Assembly: GCA_905208975.1 (NCBI GenBank)
Contig: CAJLRE010000054.1
Location: forward strand, 1-13,070
Direction of reading: 5' to 3'
Source of the DNA: an uncultured Collinsella sp.
GTDB taxonomy: Bacteria; Actinomycetota; Coriobacteriia; Coriobacteriales; Coriobacteriaceae
Length of the DNA stretch: 13,070 nt
The position numbers and the translations under genes were made by a program. The notes beneath the pieces are model-generated. The model made no database searches. It was not told the DNA's origin and saw nothing but the letters and a program-made list of their open reading frames with translations. This document shows positions 7,200 through 13,070 of this stretch, piece after piece (within the stretch, counting starts at the first letter, position 1; each line of letters opens with the position of its first letter).

Positions 7200-7213
7200 T
7201 AAAGGTACCTTTA
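7200..7213. promoter_or_regulatory. Perfect 14-bp palindrome TAAAGGTACCTTTA
   Basis: The palindrome lies 10 bp after the pstB stop and about 40 bp before the response-regulator start. Its arms are AT-rich at the outer ends and no T-tract follows, so it is a poor terminator. A dimeric regulator could bind it, for example to give the regulator/kinase pair its own promoter. No convincing -35/-10 pair was found beside it. It could also be chance. Confidence 0.35.
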
Positions 7214-7223
7214 CGAGATGGTA

Positions 7224-8099
7224 TCAGCCAAAACGTCCCGTCAAATAATCCGCTGTGCGCGAATCGGTCGGTTTTTTGAAGAGCTGAGCGGTGGGCGCGT
7301 GCTCCACCAGCTCGCCCAGCAAGAAAAACGCGACCGAGTCGGAGATGCGCGCCGCCTGCTGCATATTGTGCGTAACGACCACCAACGTGCAGGTCTCCTT
7401 GAGCTCGCAGGCAAGCTGCTCCACCACCAGCGTCGACACGGGGTCGAGGGCGCTCGTGGGCTCATCCATCAGCAGGATGTCGGGTTGCACGGCAAGCGCG
7501 CGGGCGATGCACAGGCGCTGCTGCTGCCCGCCCGAAAGGCCCAGGCCCGACTCCTTGAGCTTGTCCTTGACCTCATCCCACAGAGCGGCTCGACGAAGGG
7601 AATCCTCGACCAGCTCATCCAGCACGGCGCGATCGCGCACGCCCATGCCACGGGGGCCGTACGCGACGTTGTCATAAATGCTCATGGGAAACGGGTTGGG
7701 GCGCTGGAACACCATGCCCACGCGCTGGCGCAAACGGCAGATGTCGTAATCGCCCAGGATATCTTGACCATCGAGCGCAATCTTGCCCTCGATGCGGCAA
7801 TCCTTGATGCCGTCGTTCATGCGGTTAAAGCAGCGCAGCAACGTAGACTTTCCGCAGCCCGAAGGCCCGATGAACGAGGTGATCTGCTTATCGCGGATCT
7901 TGATATTCACGTCCTTGAGCGCATGGTGGTCGCCATAGAACAGGTCGAGGCCCTCGACGTCGATGCGCGTCGGCGAGGCGGCAAGATCCTCTGCCGTGGG
8001 GCGAGTCGCATCCCCAACCTCGCGCTCATGCGCGGCCTCGGCCTGCGCTTCCATGAGTTCTTCAAGCTCCGTGGGCTCCACAGCCGCAGCAGCCGTCAT
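7224..8099 (-). CDS. pstB: Phosphate ABC transporter ATP-binding protein PstB
   Basis: ATPase subunit of the high-affinity phosphate importer PstSCAB, 291 residues, acting at the inner face of the membrane. The ABC core has Walker A GPSGCGKS (78-85), the PstB-type Q-loop FQRPNPFPMSIYDNV (Q132), signature LSGGQQQR (188-195), Walker B ILLMDEP with E213, and switch histidine H244 in THNMQQAAR. FNRMND and KIALDGQDI are also typical of PstB. The first 44 residues (Ala/Glu-rich, before TRIDVEGLDLFYGDHHAL) are an extension relative to the usual length of about 250. ATG 8097-8099 is preferred, with GGAGGTG six bases upstream; another ATG at 8112-8114 overlaps that site. pstS, pstC, pstA and phoU are not in the window on either side; instead the gene is flanked by two signalling pairs. 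Family identity is secure. Confidence 0.95.
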   Translation of the reverse strand: MTAAAAVEPTELEELMEAQAEAAHEREVGDATRPTAEDLAASPTRIDVEGLDLFYGDHHALKDVNIKIRDKQITSFIGPSGCGKSTLLRCFNRMNDGIKDCRIEGKIALDGQDILGDYDICRLRQRVGMVFQRPNPFPMSIYDNVAYGPRGMGVRDRAVLDELVEDSLRRAALWDEVKDKLKESGLGLSGGQQQRLCIARALAVQPDILLMDEPTSALDPVSTLVVEQLACELKETCTLVVVTHNMQQAARISDSVAFFLLGELVEHAPTAQLFKKPTDSRTADYLTGRFG

Positions 8100-8105
8100 A
8101 CCGCA

Positions 8106-8112
8106 CACCTCC
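8106..8112 (-). promoter_or_regulatory. Ribosome binding site fixing the pstB start
   Basis: GGAGGTG on the minus strand stands six bases before ATG 8097-8099. It overlaps the alternative ATG 8112-8114, which has no ribosome site of its own, so the inner start is favoured. Confidence 0.7.
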
Positions 8113-8181
8113 ATATCGATATCAATTCAGCAGTATCGATAGTAGGAATCGCGGCTCATACGCACGTGAGCACATTGTCAA
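8113..8181 (-). promoter_or_regulatory. pstB leader: TTGACA box and three palindromes
   Basis: Minus strand, between the VanS-like kinase stop and pstB. A consensus -35 TTGACA (8176-8181) is followed 15 bp later by TATGAG (8155-8160), a shorter spacer than ideal. The spacer region holds GCTCA-N8-TGAGC (8154-8171). Two palindromes containing TATCGATA follow, at 8134-8141 and within ATATCGATAT 8113-8122, with centres exactly 20 bp apart, about two helical turns. The layout suggests an operator region giving pstB its own control, although read-through from the kinase gene is also possible. Confidence 0.4.
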
Positions 8182-8202
8182 GTGTTTGTAAGGGCACGCT
8201 AG

Positions 8203-9441
8203 CTATGCGGCGGGCAGCTCGATGGTGAATATCGTGTGTTCGGGCGTCGATTCACATGCAACGGTACCGCCGTGTGCCGCGATGATCTCCTTGGCAATAG
8301 CAAGGCCCAAACCGGCACCACCGCGATTGGTCGCACGCGCCGCATCCAGGCGATAGAACTTCTCAAAGATCACCTTGAGCTTAGCCGCAGGGATAGGATC
8401 GCCCTGATTGATAAAGCGCACGCGCACGCCGCCATCGTCTTGGCGCCTGGCCTCAATCATGATAGTCGAGCCCTCATAGCTATAGGCGACGGCATTTTTC
8501 ATGATGTTGTTGAACACGCGGGCCATCTTATCGCCATCCACGAGCACCGTCAGGTCCTCGCGAATATCAACCTGGGCTTCCTTATGCTGCTCGTTGAGGA
8601 TGGGATAGAACTCGTCAGCCACCTGAGCCAGCAGCAACCCCAGATCAACATAGCCGCGCGTGAGCACGATATCGTGGAAGTCAAAGCGCGTGATATCGAA
8701 GAACTCTTCGATGAGCGCATCGAGCCGGTGCGCCTTGTCGAGCGCCACGCCCGTAAAGTGTGCACGTTGCTCAACCGGCAGCTCGGGAGCCTCTTGCAGC
8801 AGCGAAAGATAGCCCACCACACTGGCAAGCGGGGTGCGTAGGTCATGTGCCAAGTACGTGACCAGATCGTCCTTGCGATGAGACTCGTCACGCAAGGCCT
8901 GCTGCACCTTGCGCTCGCGATCGCGCACACGGTTGAGTGCGCCCTCGACCTCCAGGAAGTCGCCGTCGATGTTGTCCCAGGTGTCGGGGTGATCGATCAG
9001 GCAATCTTGAATACGAGCGGCCAGCACACAATCGGCATGCTGCTCGCCCTGCTCGTAGCCCTGGCAGTACAGGGCGCGGCCGCAAAAGAACAGCACGCAC
9101 ACGGCAAGCGCCAGCACAAAGCCAAGCATGTTGAATACAAAGCCGGCATCGAACAGCACCGGCCCTTCGATGCCGCCGAGTGCCATGGCGCCAATCGCCA
9201 ACGTCATGGCCCACGCGGCACCGCCAATCACCACGCAGCGGCGTACGATTTCAAATCGATCGATCAGCAAAAAGCCGACAAGCAGCACCGCCAAGATTCC
9301 AGCGATGTTATCGATGCCAATCAGCAGCAGGCTCAGCAAAAAGAGCAGCACCGTTGCAAGCGCGCGGTTGTCGACGACCGACCTCACGTATTCAAAGAGT
9401 CGATCGGGCACCTCGAATGCCTGCCTATCGTCTTTTGTCAT
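8203..9441 (-). CDS. VanS-like sensor histidine kinase
   Basis: Membrane histidine kinase of 412 residues. The N-terminal part has four hydrophobic segments (about 27-43, 45-60, 69-88 and 103-122) with very short loops and no extracytoplasmic domain, suggesting sensing within the membrane. A coiled linker (about 160-190) leads to HisKA with phospho-acceptor H199 in TYLAHDLRTPLASVVGYLSL, close to VanS. The ATPase domain keeps the N box (NNIMKNAVAY, N316), the F box FEKFYRLDAARA and G2 GGAGLGLAIAKEI. The G1 position reads FINQGDPIP instead of DxGxGI, a replacement also known in VanS proteins. ATG 9439-9441 is chosen because GGTGGGG lies eight bases before it; GTG 9445-9447 is too close to that site. 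It begins 25 bp after its regulator. No vanHAX genes are present, so it is not evidence of vancomycin resistance. Confidence 0.9.
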   Translation of the reverse strand: MTKDDRQAFEVPDRLFEYVRSVVDNRALATVLLFLLSLLLIGIDNIAGILAVLLVGFLLIDRFEIVRRCVVIGGAAWAMTLAIGAMALGGIEGPVLFDAGFVFNMLGFVLALAVCVLFFCGRALYCQGYEQGEQHADCVLAARIQDCLIDHPDTWDNIDGDFLEVEGALNRVRDRERKVQQALRDESHRKDDLVTYLAHDLRTPLASVVGYLSLLQEAPELPVEQRAHFTGVALDKAHRLDALIEEFFDITRFDFHDIVLTRGYVDLGLLLAQVADEFYPILNEQHKEAQVDIREDLTVLVDGDKMARVFNNIMKNAVAYSYEGSTIMIEARRQDDGGVRVRFINQGDPIPAAKLKVIFEKFYRLDAARATNRGGAGLGLAIAKEIIAAHGGTVACESTPEHTIFTIELPAA

Positions 9442-9466
9442 ATCCACTTCCCCACCATCAAAGGCG

Positions 9467-10162
9467 TTATTCGATTATGTAGCCGACGCCCCAGACGTTT
9501 TTGATAAAGCGCGGCTTTTGAGCGTCGTCACCGATCTTTTCGCGCAGGTGGCGAATGTGCACCATCACCGTATTGTTGGAGCCGGGCATAAAATCCTCGT
9601 TCCACACCGCGCGGAACAGATCCTCCACGGCCACCACACTGCCGCGATGCTCGACCAGATACAGCAAGATGGAATACTCGATGGGCGTGAGGCGAACCGG
9701 CGCACCGTCCACCGTTACGGAACGGGCATCGCGGTTGATCTCTAGGCCGTCGAACTGGATGGTCGGCGACTCGGCCGCCTGCGCACGGCTACCGTAGCTG
9801 GTGTAGCGACGAAGCTGAGCGTGCACGCGCGCGATGAGCTCAAGCGGGCGGAACGGCTTAACCACGTAATCGTCCGCGCCAAGCGAAAGGCCCTCGATCT
9901 TGTCTTGCTGGGCATCGCGCGCCGTCAGCATGATCACGGGATAGGTATGGCTGGAACGGATCGTGCGCAGCAACTCAAGCCCATCGATATCGGGCAGCAT
10001 GACATCCAGCAGCGCCAGATCGAACTCCTGCTCCAAGATTGCCTTGGCAGCATCGGCCCCGCTATAGGCGACCTGTACGTCAAAGCCTTCTTTTGTAAGG
10101 TAGATACCAACCAAGTCGGCGATGGCCTTTTCGTCATCAACTACCAAAATGCGCTCGTTCAT
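9467..10162 (-). CDS. VanR-like OmpR-family response regulator
   Basis: DNA-binding response regulator of 231 residues, partner of the VanS-like kinase downstream. The receiver domain shows VVDDEKAIADLVGIYL, phospho-acceptor D53 in LLDVMLPDIDG, T80 and K102 (DYVVKPFRPLEL). The winged-helix domain includes LTPIEYSILLYLVEHRG and NNTVMVHIRHLREKIGDD and ends in VWGVGYIIE, all typical of VanR and relatives. ATG 10160-10162 has GAGGAG five bases upstream. It is the first gene of its transcript; the divergent neighbour is a D-Ala-D-Ala carboxypeptidase, and the roughly 200 bp between them probably hold both promoters. A cell-wall regulon that includes this neighbour is a reasonable inference. The assignment to OmpR family is certain; the VanR-type grouping is likely. 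Confidence 0.93.
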   Translation of the reverse strand: MNERILVVDDEKAIADLVGIYLTKEGFDVQVAYSGADAAKAILEQEFDLALLDVMLPDIDGLELLRTIRSSHTYPVIMLTARDAQQDKIEGLSLGADDYVVKPFRPLELIARVHAQLRRYTSYGSRAQAAESPTIQFDGLEINRDARSVTVDGAPVRLTPIEYSILLYLVEHRGSVVAVEDLFRAVWNEDFMPGSNNTVMVHIRHLREKIGDDAQKPRFIKNVWGVGYIIE

Positions 10163-10227
10163 GCGTGCTCCTCTCGCGCTCCATTATGCCCGAGGGGGCG
10201 CATGCCACACACAACAAGCGTGGGTGA

Positions 10228-10264
10228 TTAAGTCGGCCTTAAGCACCCTTGTGCCCGTTCGGGC
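10228..10264. promoter_or_regulatory. Two inverted repeats in the divergent VanR-like/carboxypeptidase region
   Basis: TTAAG-TCGGC-CTTAA (10228-10242) and GCCCG-TT-CGGGC (10253-10264) lie next to each other between the divergent genes. Either could be a regulator-binding site or form a hairpin. On the minus strand GGGCATAATGG (about 10183-10193) includes a possible -10 for the regulator gene, without a good -35. The assignment is by eye only. Confidence 0.3.
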
Positions 10265-10314
10265 GCGGATGTGGGCCACGCACGCACGCGATGATCGCCG
10301 ACGCCGGCAAACGA

Positions 10315-10320
10315 TATACT
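10315..10320 (+). promoter_or_regulatory. Candidate -10 box for the carboxypeptidase gene
   Basis: TATACT on the plus strand matches five of six bases of the -10 consensus. The -35 at the ideal distance (10292-10297) is poor, as in regulated promoters. Transcription starting near 10327 would fit translation from GTG 10360 and would exclude the upstream ATG 10291. Confidence 0.4.
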
Positions 10321-10359
10321 CTAGTTCCAGAAGAGACCATCCCGTCGAAAGCGAAATCC

Positions 10360-11700
10360 GTGAAGTCCCTCACCTCTTTTGCAAAGCGCTCAGCCCAGCT
10401 TGCCGCCGGCTTTGTCTGCGCTATCGCCCTTGCCGCTGGCGTGCCCACCGTCGCCGGCGCCCAAGTACTCACGACCGACAATGTTTGCGGCAAAACCGCC
10501 GATGCGCGCGGCATCACGGCCGAAAACCTGCCCGATATCGATGCGACCAATGCCCTCGTCATGGGCAAAGACGGCACCGTCTACTATGCCCGCGGCGCCG
10601 ATGAGCAGGTCAAGATTGCCTCGATCACCAAGGTCATGACCGCAATCCTAACCGTCGAGAATTGCAAGATGGACGAGAAGGCCACGGTGAGCAACGCCGC
10701 AGCCACCGTGGGCAATTCAACAGCCGGCCTACTCGAAGGCGACGAGCTCACCGTGAAGCAGGCACTGCGCGGCCTGATGATTCCCTCGGGCAACGACGCC
10801 GCCATCGTGCTCGCCGAATATGTGGGCAAGAAGATCGACCCTAAGACCAAAGACGCCGAGGCAACCTTTGTGAAGGCCATGAACGAGCGCGCTAAGAAGC
10901 TCGGCTGCACCGGTACGCTTTTTGAAAACCCGCATGGTCTGGACTTTGATGAGTGGGCTGGCGATATGCACTCAACCGCACACGACGTAGCGCTGATGAT
11001 GCAGGAGGCCATGAAAAACGACACGATCCGCGAGGTCGTAGCGAGCGAGGATTCCTGGATCGAGGTCACGGGCGCCGACGGCACCGACCATTCGCATTCC
11101 ATGGACACGCATAACGTTTTGCTCGGTCAGGACGGAAACATTGGTGGCAAGACCGGCACCACCGACGACGCGGGCTATTGCTTTACGAGCGCCTACAACC
11201 GAGACGGCGACGAGATCTACACCGTCGTTTTGAACTCCACCACCACCGACCAGCGCTTTACCGATACCGCAACCCTTGCCAATTGGTACTACGGTCACAA
11301 GGTGACGGTCGCAATCGCCAACACACAGGAAAAGACCGCCAACGGCAACCCGCTTATGGCGCGCATTGGTCAAACCGACTGGACGGATAAGACGATCGAC
11401 GCCACACTCGCCGATCCCACGGCGCAAGCGACCGTGTTTTCCCTTGCCGGCGAGGTGACCGAAAAGGTTAGCTACGACGATCTTTCGGGCACGGTGCATG
11501 TGGGCGACAAGGTGGGCAGCGTCACGCTCAAGCAGGACGGCACCAAGATCGCCGTCATGGACCTGGTTGCCGACGAGGAAGGCGCAGGGCCGAATCCCAT
11601 TGAATGGCTGCTCGTGAAGCTCGATCGCTTGGGCCGTCGCATCGACAACCGCCCACTCACGGCAGAAAGCGAGACCGTCGCCAAGGCGCCCGAGGTGTAG
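10360..11700 (+). CDS. Secreted serine D-Ala-D-Ala carboxypeptidase (PBP5/DacA-like, family S11)
   Basis: Penicillin-binding protein that removes the terminal D-Ala from peptidoglycan pentapeptides outside the cell, 446 residues from the chosen start. The N-terminus is a Sec signal peptide: a positively charged start, hydrophobic LAAGFVCAIALAAGVPTV, and a likely cut after AGA. The catalytic domain has all three motifs: SxxK at S88-K91 (ASITKVM), SGN at 143-145 (IPSGNDAA) and KTG at 264-266 (GGKTGTT). A beta-rich C-terminal domain (about 360-410) follows, then GPNPIEWLLVKLDRLGRRID, a probable amphipathic membrane anchor. I chose GTG 10360 because it gives a normal signal peptide and follows a candidate -10; its ribosome site is weak. 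ATG 10291 would add 23 residues. The gene is divergent from the VanR-like regulator and ends at a strong terminator. Confidence 0.92.
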   Translation: MKSLTSFAKRSAQLAAGFVCAIALAAGVPTVAGAQVLTTDNVCGKTADARGITAENLPDIDATNALVMGKDGTVYYARGADEQVKIASITKVMTAILTVENCKMDEKATVSNAAATVGNSTAGLLEGDELTVKQALRGLMIPSGNDAAIVLAEYVGKKIDPKTKDAEATFVKAMNERAKKLGCTGTLFENPHGLDFDEWAGDMHSTAHDVALMMQEAMKNDTIREVVASEDSWIEVTGADGTDHSHSMDTHNVLLGQDGNIGGKTGTTDDAGYCFTSAYNRDGDEIYTVVLNSTTTDQRFTDTATLANWYYGHKVTVAIANTQEKTANGNPLMARIGQTDWTDKTIDATLADPTAQATVFSLAGEVTEKVSYDDLSGTVHVGDKVGSVTLKQDGTKIAVMDLVADEEGAGPNPIEWLLVKLDRLGRRIDNRPLTAESETVAKAPEV

Positions 11701-11724
11701 GGCGCAAGAATAATAAGTCCACTG

Positions 11725-11758
11725 AAAGGAGGCGTCCGAAAGGATGCCTCCTTTTTTT
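11725..11758 (+). terminator. Strong intrinsic terminator of the carboxypeptidase gene
   Basis: AAAGGAGGCGTCC, a GAAA tetraloop, and GGATGCCTCCTTT form a 13-bp stem with one G-U pair, followed by a run of T. It lies 24 bp after the carboxypeptidase stop and is a textbook rho-independent terminator. Confidence 0.93.
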
Positions 11759-11760
11759 GA

Positions 11761-11782
11761 GGGTTCGAATCCCCAGCCGCCA
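11761..11782 (+). pseudogene. 3'-terminal tRNA-Ser remnant (T-arm plus CCA end)
   Basis: The plus strand reads GGGTTCGAATCCCCAGC followed by CGCCA. The first 17 bases match exactly the T-loop and 3' acceptor part of the intact tRNA-Ser on the opposite strand (11842-11858), and the CGCCA end also matches; the acceptor lacks four bases (TCTC) between them. The 5' side is replaced by the terminator of the carboxypeptidase gene, and the outer T-stem pairs are broken, so it cannot fold as a tRNA. It is oriented opposite to the intact tRNA, about 60 bp away, making a 17-bp perfect inverted repeat. Confidence 0.65.
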
Positions 11783-11790
11783 TTCTTGAT

Positions 11791-11820
11791 AATAAAAAGG
11801 GCCCCAAATGGGACCCTTCT
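11791..11820 (-). terminator. Hairpin terminator after tRNA-Ser
   Basis: On the minus strand AAGGGTCCC, loop ATTT and GGGGCCCTT form a 9-bp stem with one U-G pair, followed by TTTATTATC. It lies about 15 bp after the CCA end of the tRNA. The plus strand also reads a stem followed by a pyrimidine-rich CTTCTTC, so it may act weakly in both directions. Confidence 0.8.
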
Positions 11821-11832
11821 TCAAATTCGTAC

Positions 11833-11923
11833 TGGCGGAGAGCTGGGGATTCGAACCCCAGATGCCCTTTTGGGGCATACTCGCTTAGCAGGCGAGCACC
11901 TTCGGCCTCTCGGTCAGCTCTCC
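11833..11923 (-). tRNA. tRNA-Ser (anticodon GCU)
   Basis: A complete 91-base tRNA with CCA encoded. Acceptor GGAGAGC pairs with GCTCTCC, with discriminator G. The anticodon arm CTCGC-CTGCTAA-GCGAG carries GCU (complement of 11887-11889), which reads AGC and AGU serine codons. The long variable arm with stem TGCCCC/GGGGCA marks a class II tRNA, as expected for serine. The T-loop is TTCGAAT. It has its own promoter and terminator. Confidence 0.97.
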
Positions 11924-11937
11924 GTAACAGCCGTTCT

Positions 11938-11966
11938 ATAGTAACCAAACAGCCAAGGATGAGCAA
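11938..11966 (-). promoter_or_regulatory. Promoter of tRNA-Ser
   Basis: On the minus strand, -35 TTGCTC (11961-11966) and -10 TACTAT (11938-11943) are separated by exactly 17 bp. Each matches four of six consensus bases. The start point would fall a few bases before the mature tRNA 5' end at 11923. Confidence 0.6.
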
Positions 11967-12015
11967 GAGGAAATTTTCTAATTGCCTAGCAGCCTTTCCT
12001 TCTTGAAAGCTTCGC

Positions 12016-13070
12016 CTACCCCAGCGAGCGGTTGAGGGAGCCGAGCTCGTCGTTGCCCATGGTGCGCCACATTTGGAAGATACAACCGCGCGCCAGGAAA
12101 AAGAAACCGTTGTCGACCAGTTGCACAGCGGCATCTGCCAGCTGATTCGTCACGGCGGACACTGGCGGCAGCTCTAGTCCAGCCTTATGGATGGTCTCGA
12201 CCGCTTCCTCGAACGTCGGAGGCTCGCTGACGCCCATCTCGTTCATAAGGCCCTGCATTTCTTCCAGCGCGCTGCTGCCCGACTCCTCGCCGCGCGGCAC
12301 CAGACGGTAACAAGCCAGCGCCAGGTCGAGCTGATCGCAATTCCAATAGGCAAACGCCAAGCGATAGAACAGGTAGCCGATTGCAGAACGATCGCTGGCA
12401 ATACGTAGGCCGTGGCGCGCCACCTCGATAATCTCGTCAAAGCGCTCCAGACGCGCAAGCACGTTGATGAGCGCAAAGTGCGACTGCATGGACGAGCGCG
12501 CCAGATCGTAAAGATGGCGCACCTCGGGCAGTGCTCGTTCAAAGTCCTCTTGCTCGGCGTAAAAGCTGCAGATCTCGTGCTGGGCAAAGTACAGCGCATC
12601 GGGCGCACGAAGGATTCGCACAGAGCGGTCTTCTTCCAACACCGGTAGCACCATGCGCACCAGCTGGTTATCGCAAAACTGCGTTTGAACCGGACCTGTC
12701 GCCAAAAGCTCGGCGACGGCGCACTTAGCCTCCAACTCCTCAACAAGACGGGAAAAGCCTTCAAAAGCACCTGTACGGTCGACTTTTGCCTGCTCGCGCA
12801 ATTCAACAACACGGGCCACGTATGGGTCGTCGTCCTCTTCCATGACCTCCAGCTCGTCAGCCGTATCGGCAAGCAGCAGATCGCGCAGCGCCGGCGGCAG
12901 CATGCGATGGTCATCACGCGGACGAGCATGAACCTCCGCAGGTTCAATCGTCTCCGGAGCGGTTGACTCATATGCCTCAAGCACACGCTTGCACGGCATA
13001 TCGTCCATGTCTATACTCTCAAGATCCTTGGCGACAGGCACGCAATCGGCCAGATAGGCCGCGCGCCCAA
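12016..13070 (-). CDS. Acidic TPR-like protein of unknown function, 5' end beyond window
   Basis: I do not recognise a characterised family. The frame is open to the right edge with coding-like sequence (AAYLADCVPVAKDLESIDMDD), so the real start is probably outside the window. Internal starts at GTG 13041 or ATG 13008 (with a modest GAGAG before it) cannot be excluded. The visible part is very acidic in its first 110 residues (for example ADELEVMEEDDDP). It then becomes helical with TPR-like repeats: DALYFAQHEICSFYAEQEDF, HFALINVLARLERFDEIIEV and YLFYRLAFAYWNCDQLDLAL show the small/aromatic spacing of paired helices. There are no membrane segments, signal peptide or catalytic motifs. A scaffold or protein-interaction role is a guess from the fold. 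It ends about 90 bp before tRNA-Ser on the same strand; no clear terminator lies between. Confidence 0.65.
   Translation of the reverse strand, partial: GRAAYLADCVPVAKDLESIDMDDMPCKRVLEAYESTAPETIEPAEVHARPRDDHRMLPPALRDLLLADTADELEVMEEDDDPYVARVVELREQAKVDRTGAFEGFSRLVEELEAKCAVAELLATGPVQTQFCDNQLVRMVLPVLEEDRSVRILRAPDALYFAQHEICSFYAEQEDFERALPEVRHLYDLARSSMQSHFALINVLARLERFDEIIEVARHGLRIASDRSAIGYLFYRLAFAYWNCDQLDLALACYRLVPRGEESGSSALEEMQGLMNEMGVSEPPTFEEAVETIHKAGLELPPVSAVTNQLADAAVQLVDNGFFFLARGCIFQMWRTMGNDELGSLNRSLG

Noticed and set aside
5747..7279. A 510-codon plus-strand open frame opposite the PhoR/PhoP-like genes
   Set aside because: It lies antisense to two genes with complete catalytic motifs, has no domain of its own, and is rich in His/Arg/Gln as expected for the reverse of GC-rich codons.
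8203..10162. Vancomycin resistance cluster
   Set aside because: Only VanR/VanS-like regulators are present. No vanH, ligase (vanA/B) or vanX is visible, and such kinases are common in sensitive bacteria.
10249..10359. Earlier starts for the carboxypeptidase (TTG 10249, ATG 10291)
   Set aside because: They would put a long polar stretch before the signal peptide, have no ribosome site, and ATG 10291 would lie upstream of the candidate -10. ATG 10291 remains possible.
11744..11941. A 65-codon open frame containing LGIRTPDALLGHTR
   Set aside because: This is the familiar false protein produced by translating the antisense of a tRNA gene; it covers tRNA-Ser and the remnant.
1..13070. CRISPR array, insertion sequence or prophage genes
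   Set aside because: No regular repeat-spacer series, transposase, integrase or phage structural protein is seen in any frame.

Overview
The window looks like the chromosome of a high-GC Gram-positive gut actinobacterium, most likely a Coriobacteriia member close to Collinsella. That placement rests on the overall base composition, the GC-rich codon use, the Actinobacterial/Firmicute flavour of the two-component systems, and remembered similarity of some intergenic sequence. No database search was possible. I see no phage, insertion sequence or CRISPR array. The genes are mostly conserved families, so the interest lies in how they are combined and in the intergenic sequence.

Layout, left to right. 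Nearly all genes lie on the minus strand, so transcription runs right to left. Positions 1-2000 hold the chaperone htpG, cut at its C-terminus by the window edge. A 200-bp gap follows, with a candidate promoter, an inverted repeat and a tandem 20-bp repeat. Positions 2203-4807 hold a probable four-gene operon in the order Wzz-type adaptor, tyrosine autokinase, PHP-family tyrosine phosphatase, GNAT acetyltransferase: a complete tyrosine-phosphorylation switch for exopolysaccharide, but without glycosyltransferases in view. Positions 5003-8099 hold a PhoR-like kinase, its PhoP-like regulator and pstB, the ATPase of the phosphate transporter; a hairpin terminator follows the kinase. Positions 8203-10162 hold a second kinase/regulator pair resembling VanS/VanR. 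The divergent gene on the plus strand (10360-11700) is a secreted D-Ala-D-Ala carboxypeptidase with a strong terminator. Next come a 3'-terminal tRNA-like remnant, a bidirectional-looking hairpin, tRNA-Ser(GCU) with its own promoter, and a TPR-like acidic protein of unknown function that runs off the right edge.

Together, the central 8 kb reads as an envelope and phosphate regulation block. One signalling pair is attached to phosphate uptake, one sits next to peptidoglycan trimming, and a tyrosine kinase/phosphatase switch lies downstream. The joint regulation is inferred from position and not shown by the sequence. No clearly new system is evident. The most unusual items are the inverted tRNA-Ser 3' remnant, the isolated pstB between two signalling pairs, the palindromes flanking pstB, and the tandem repeat after the acetyltransferase gene.
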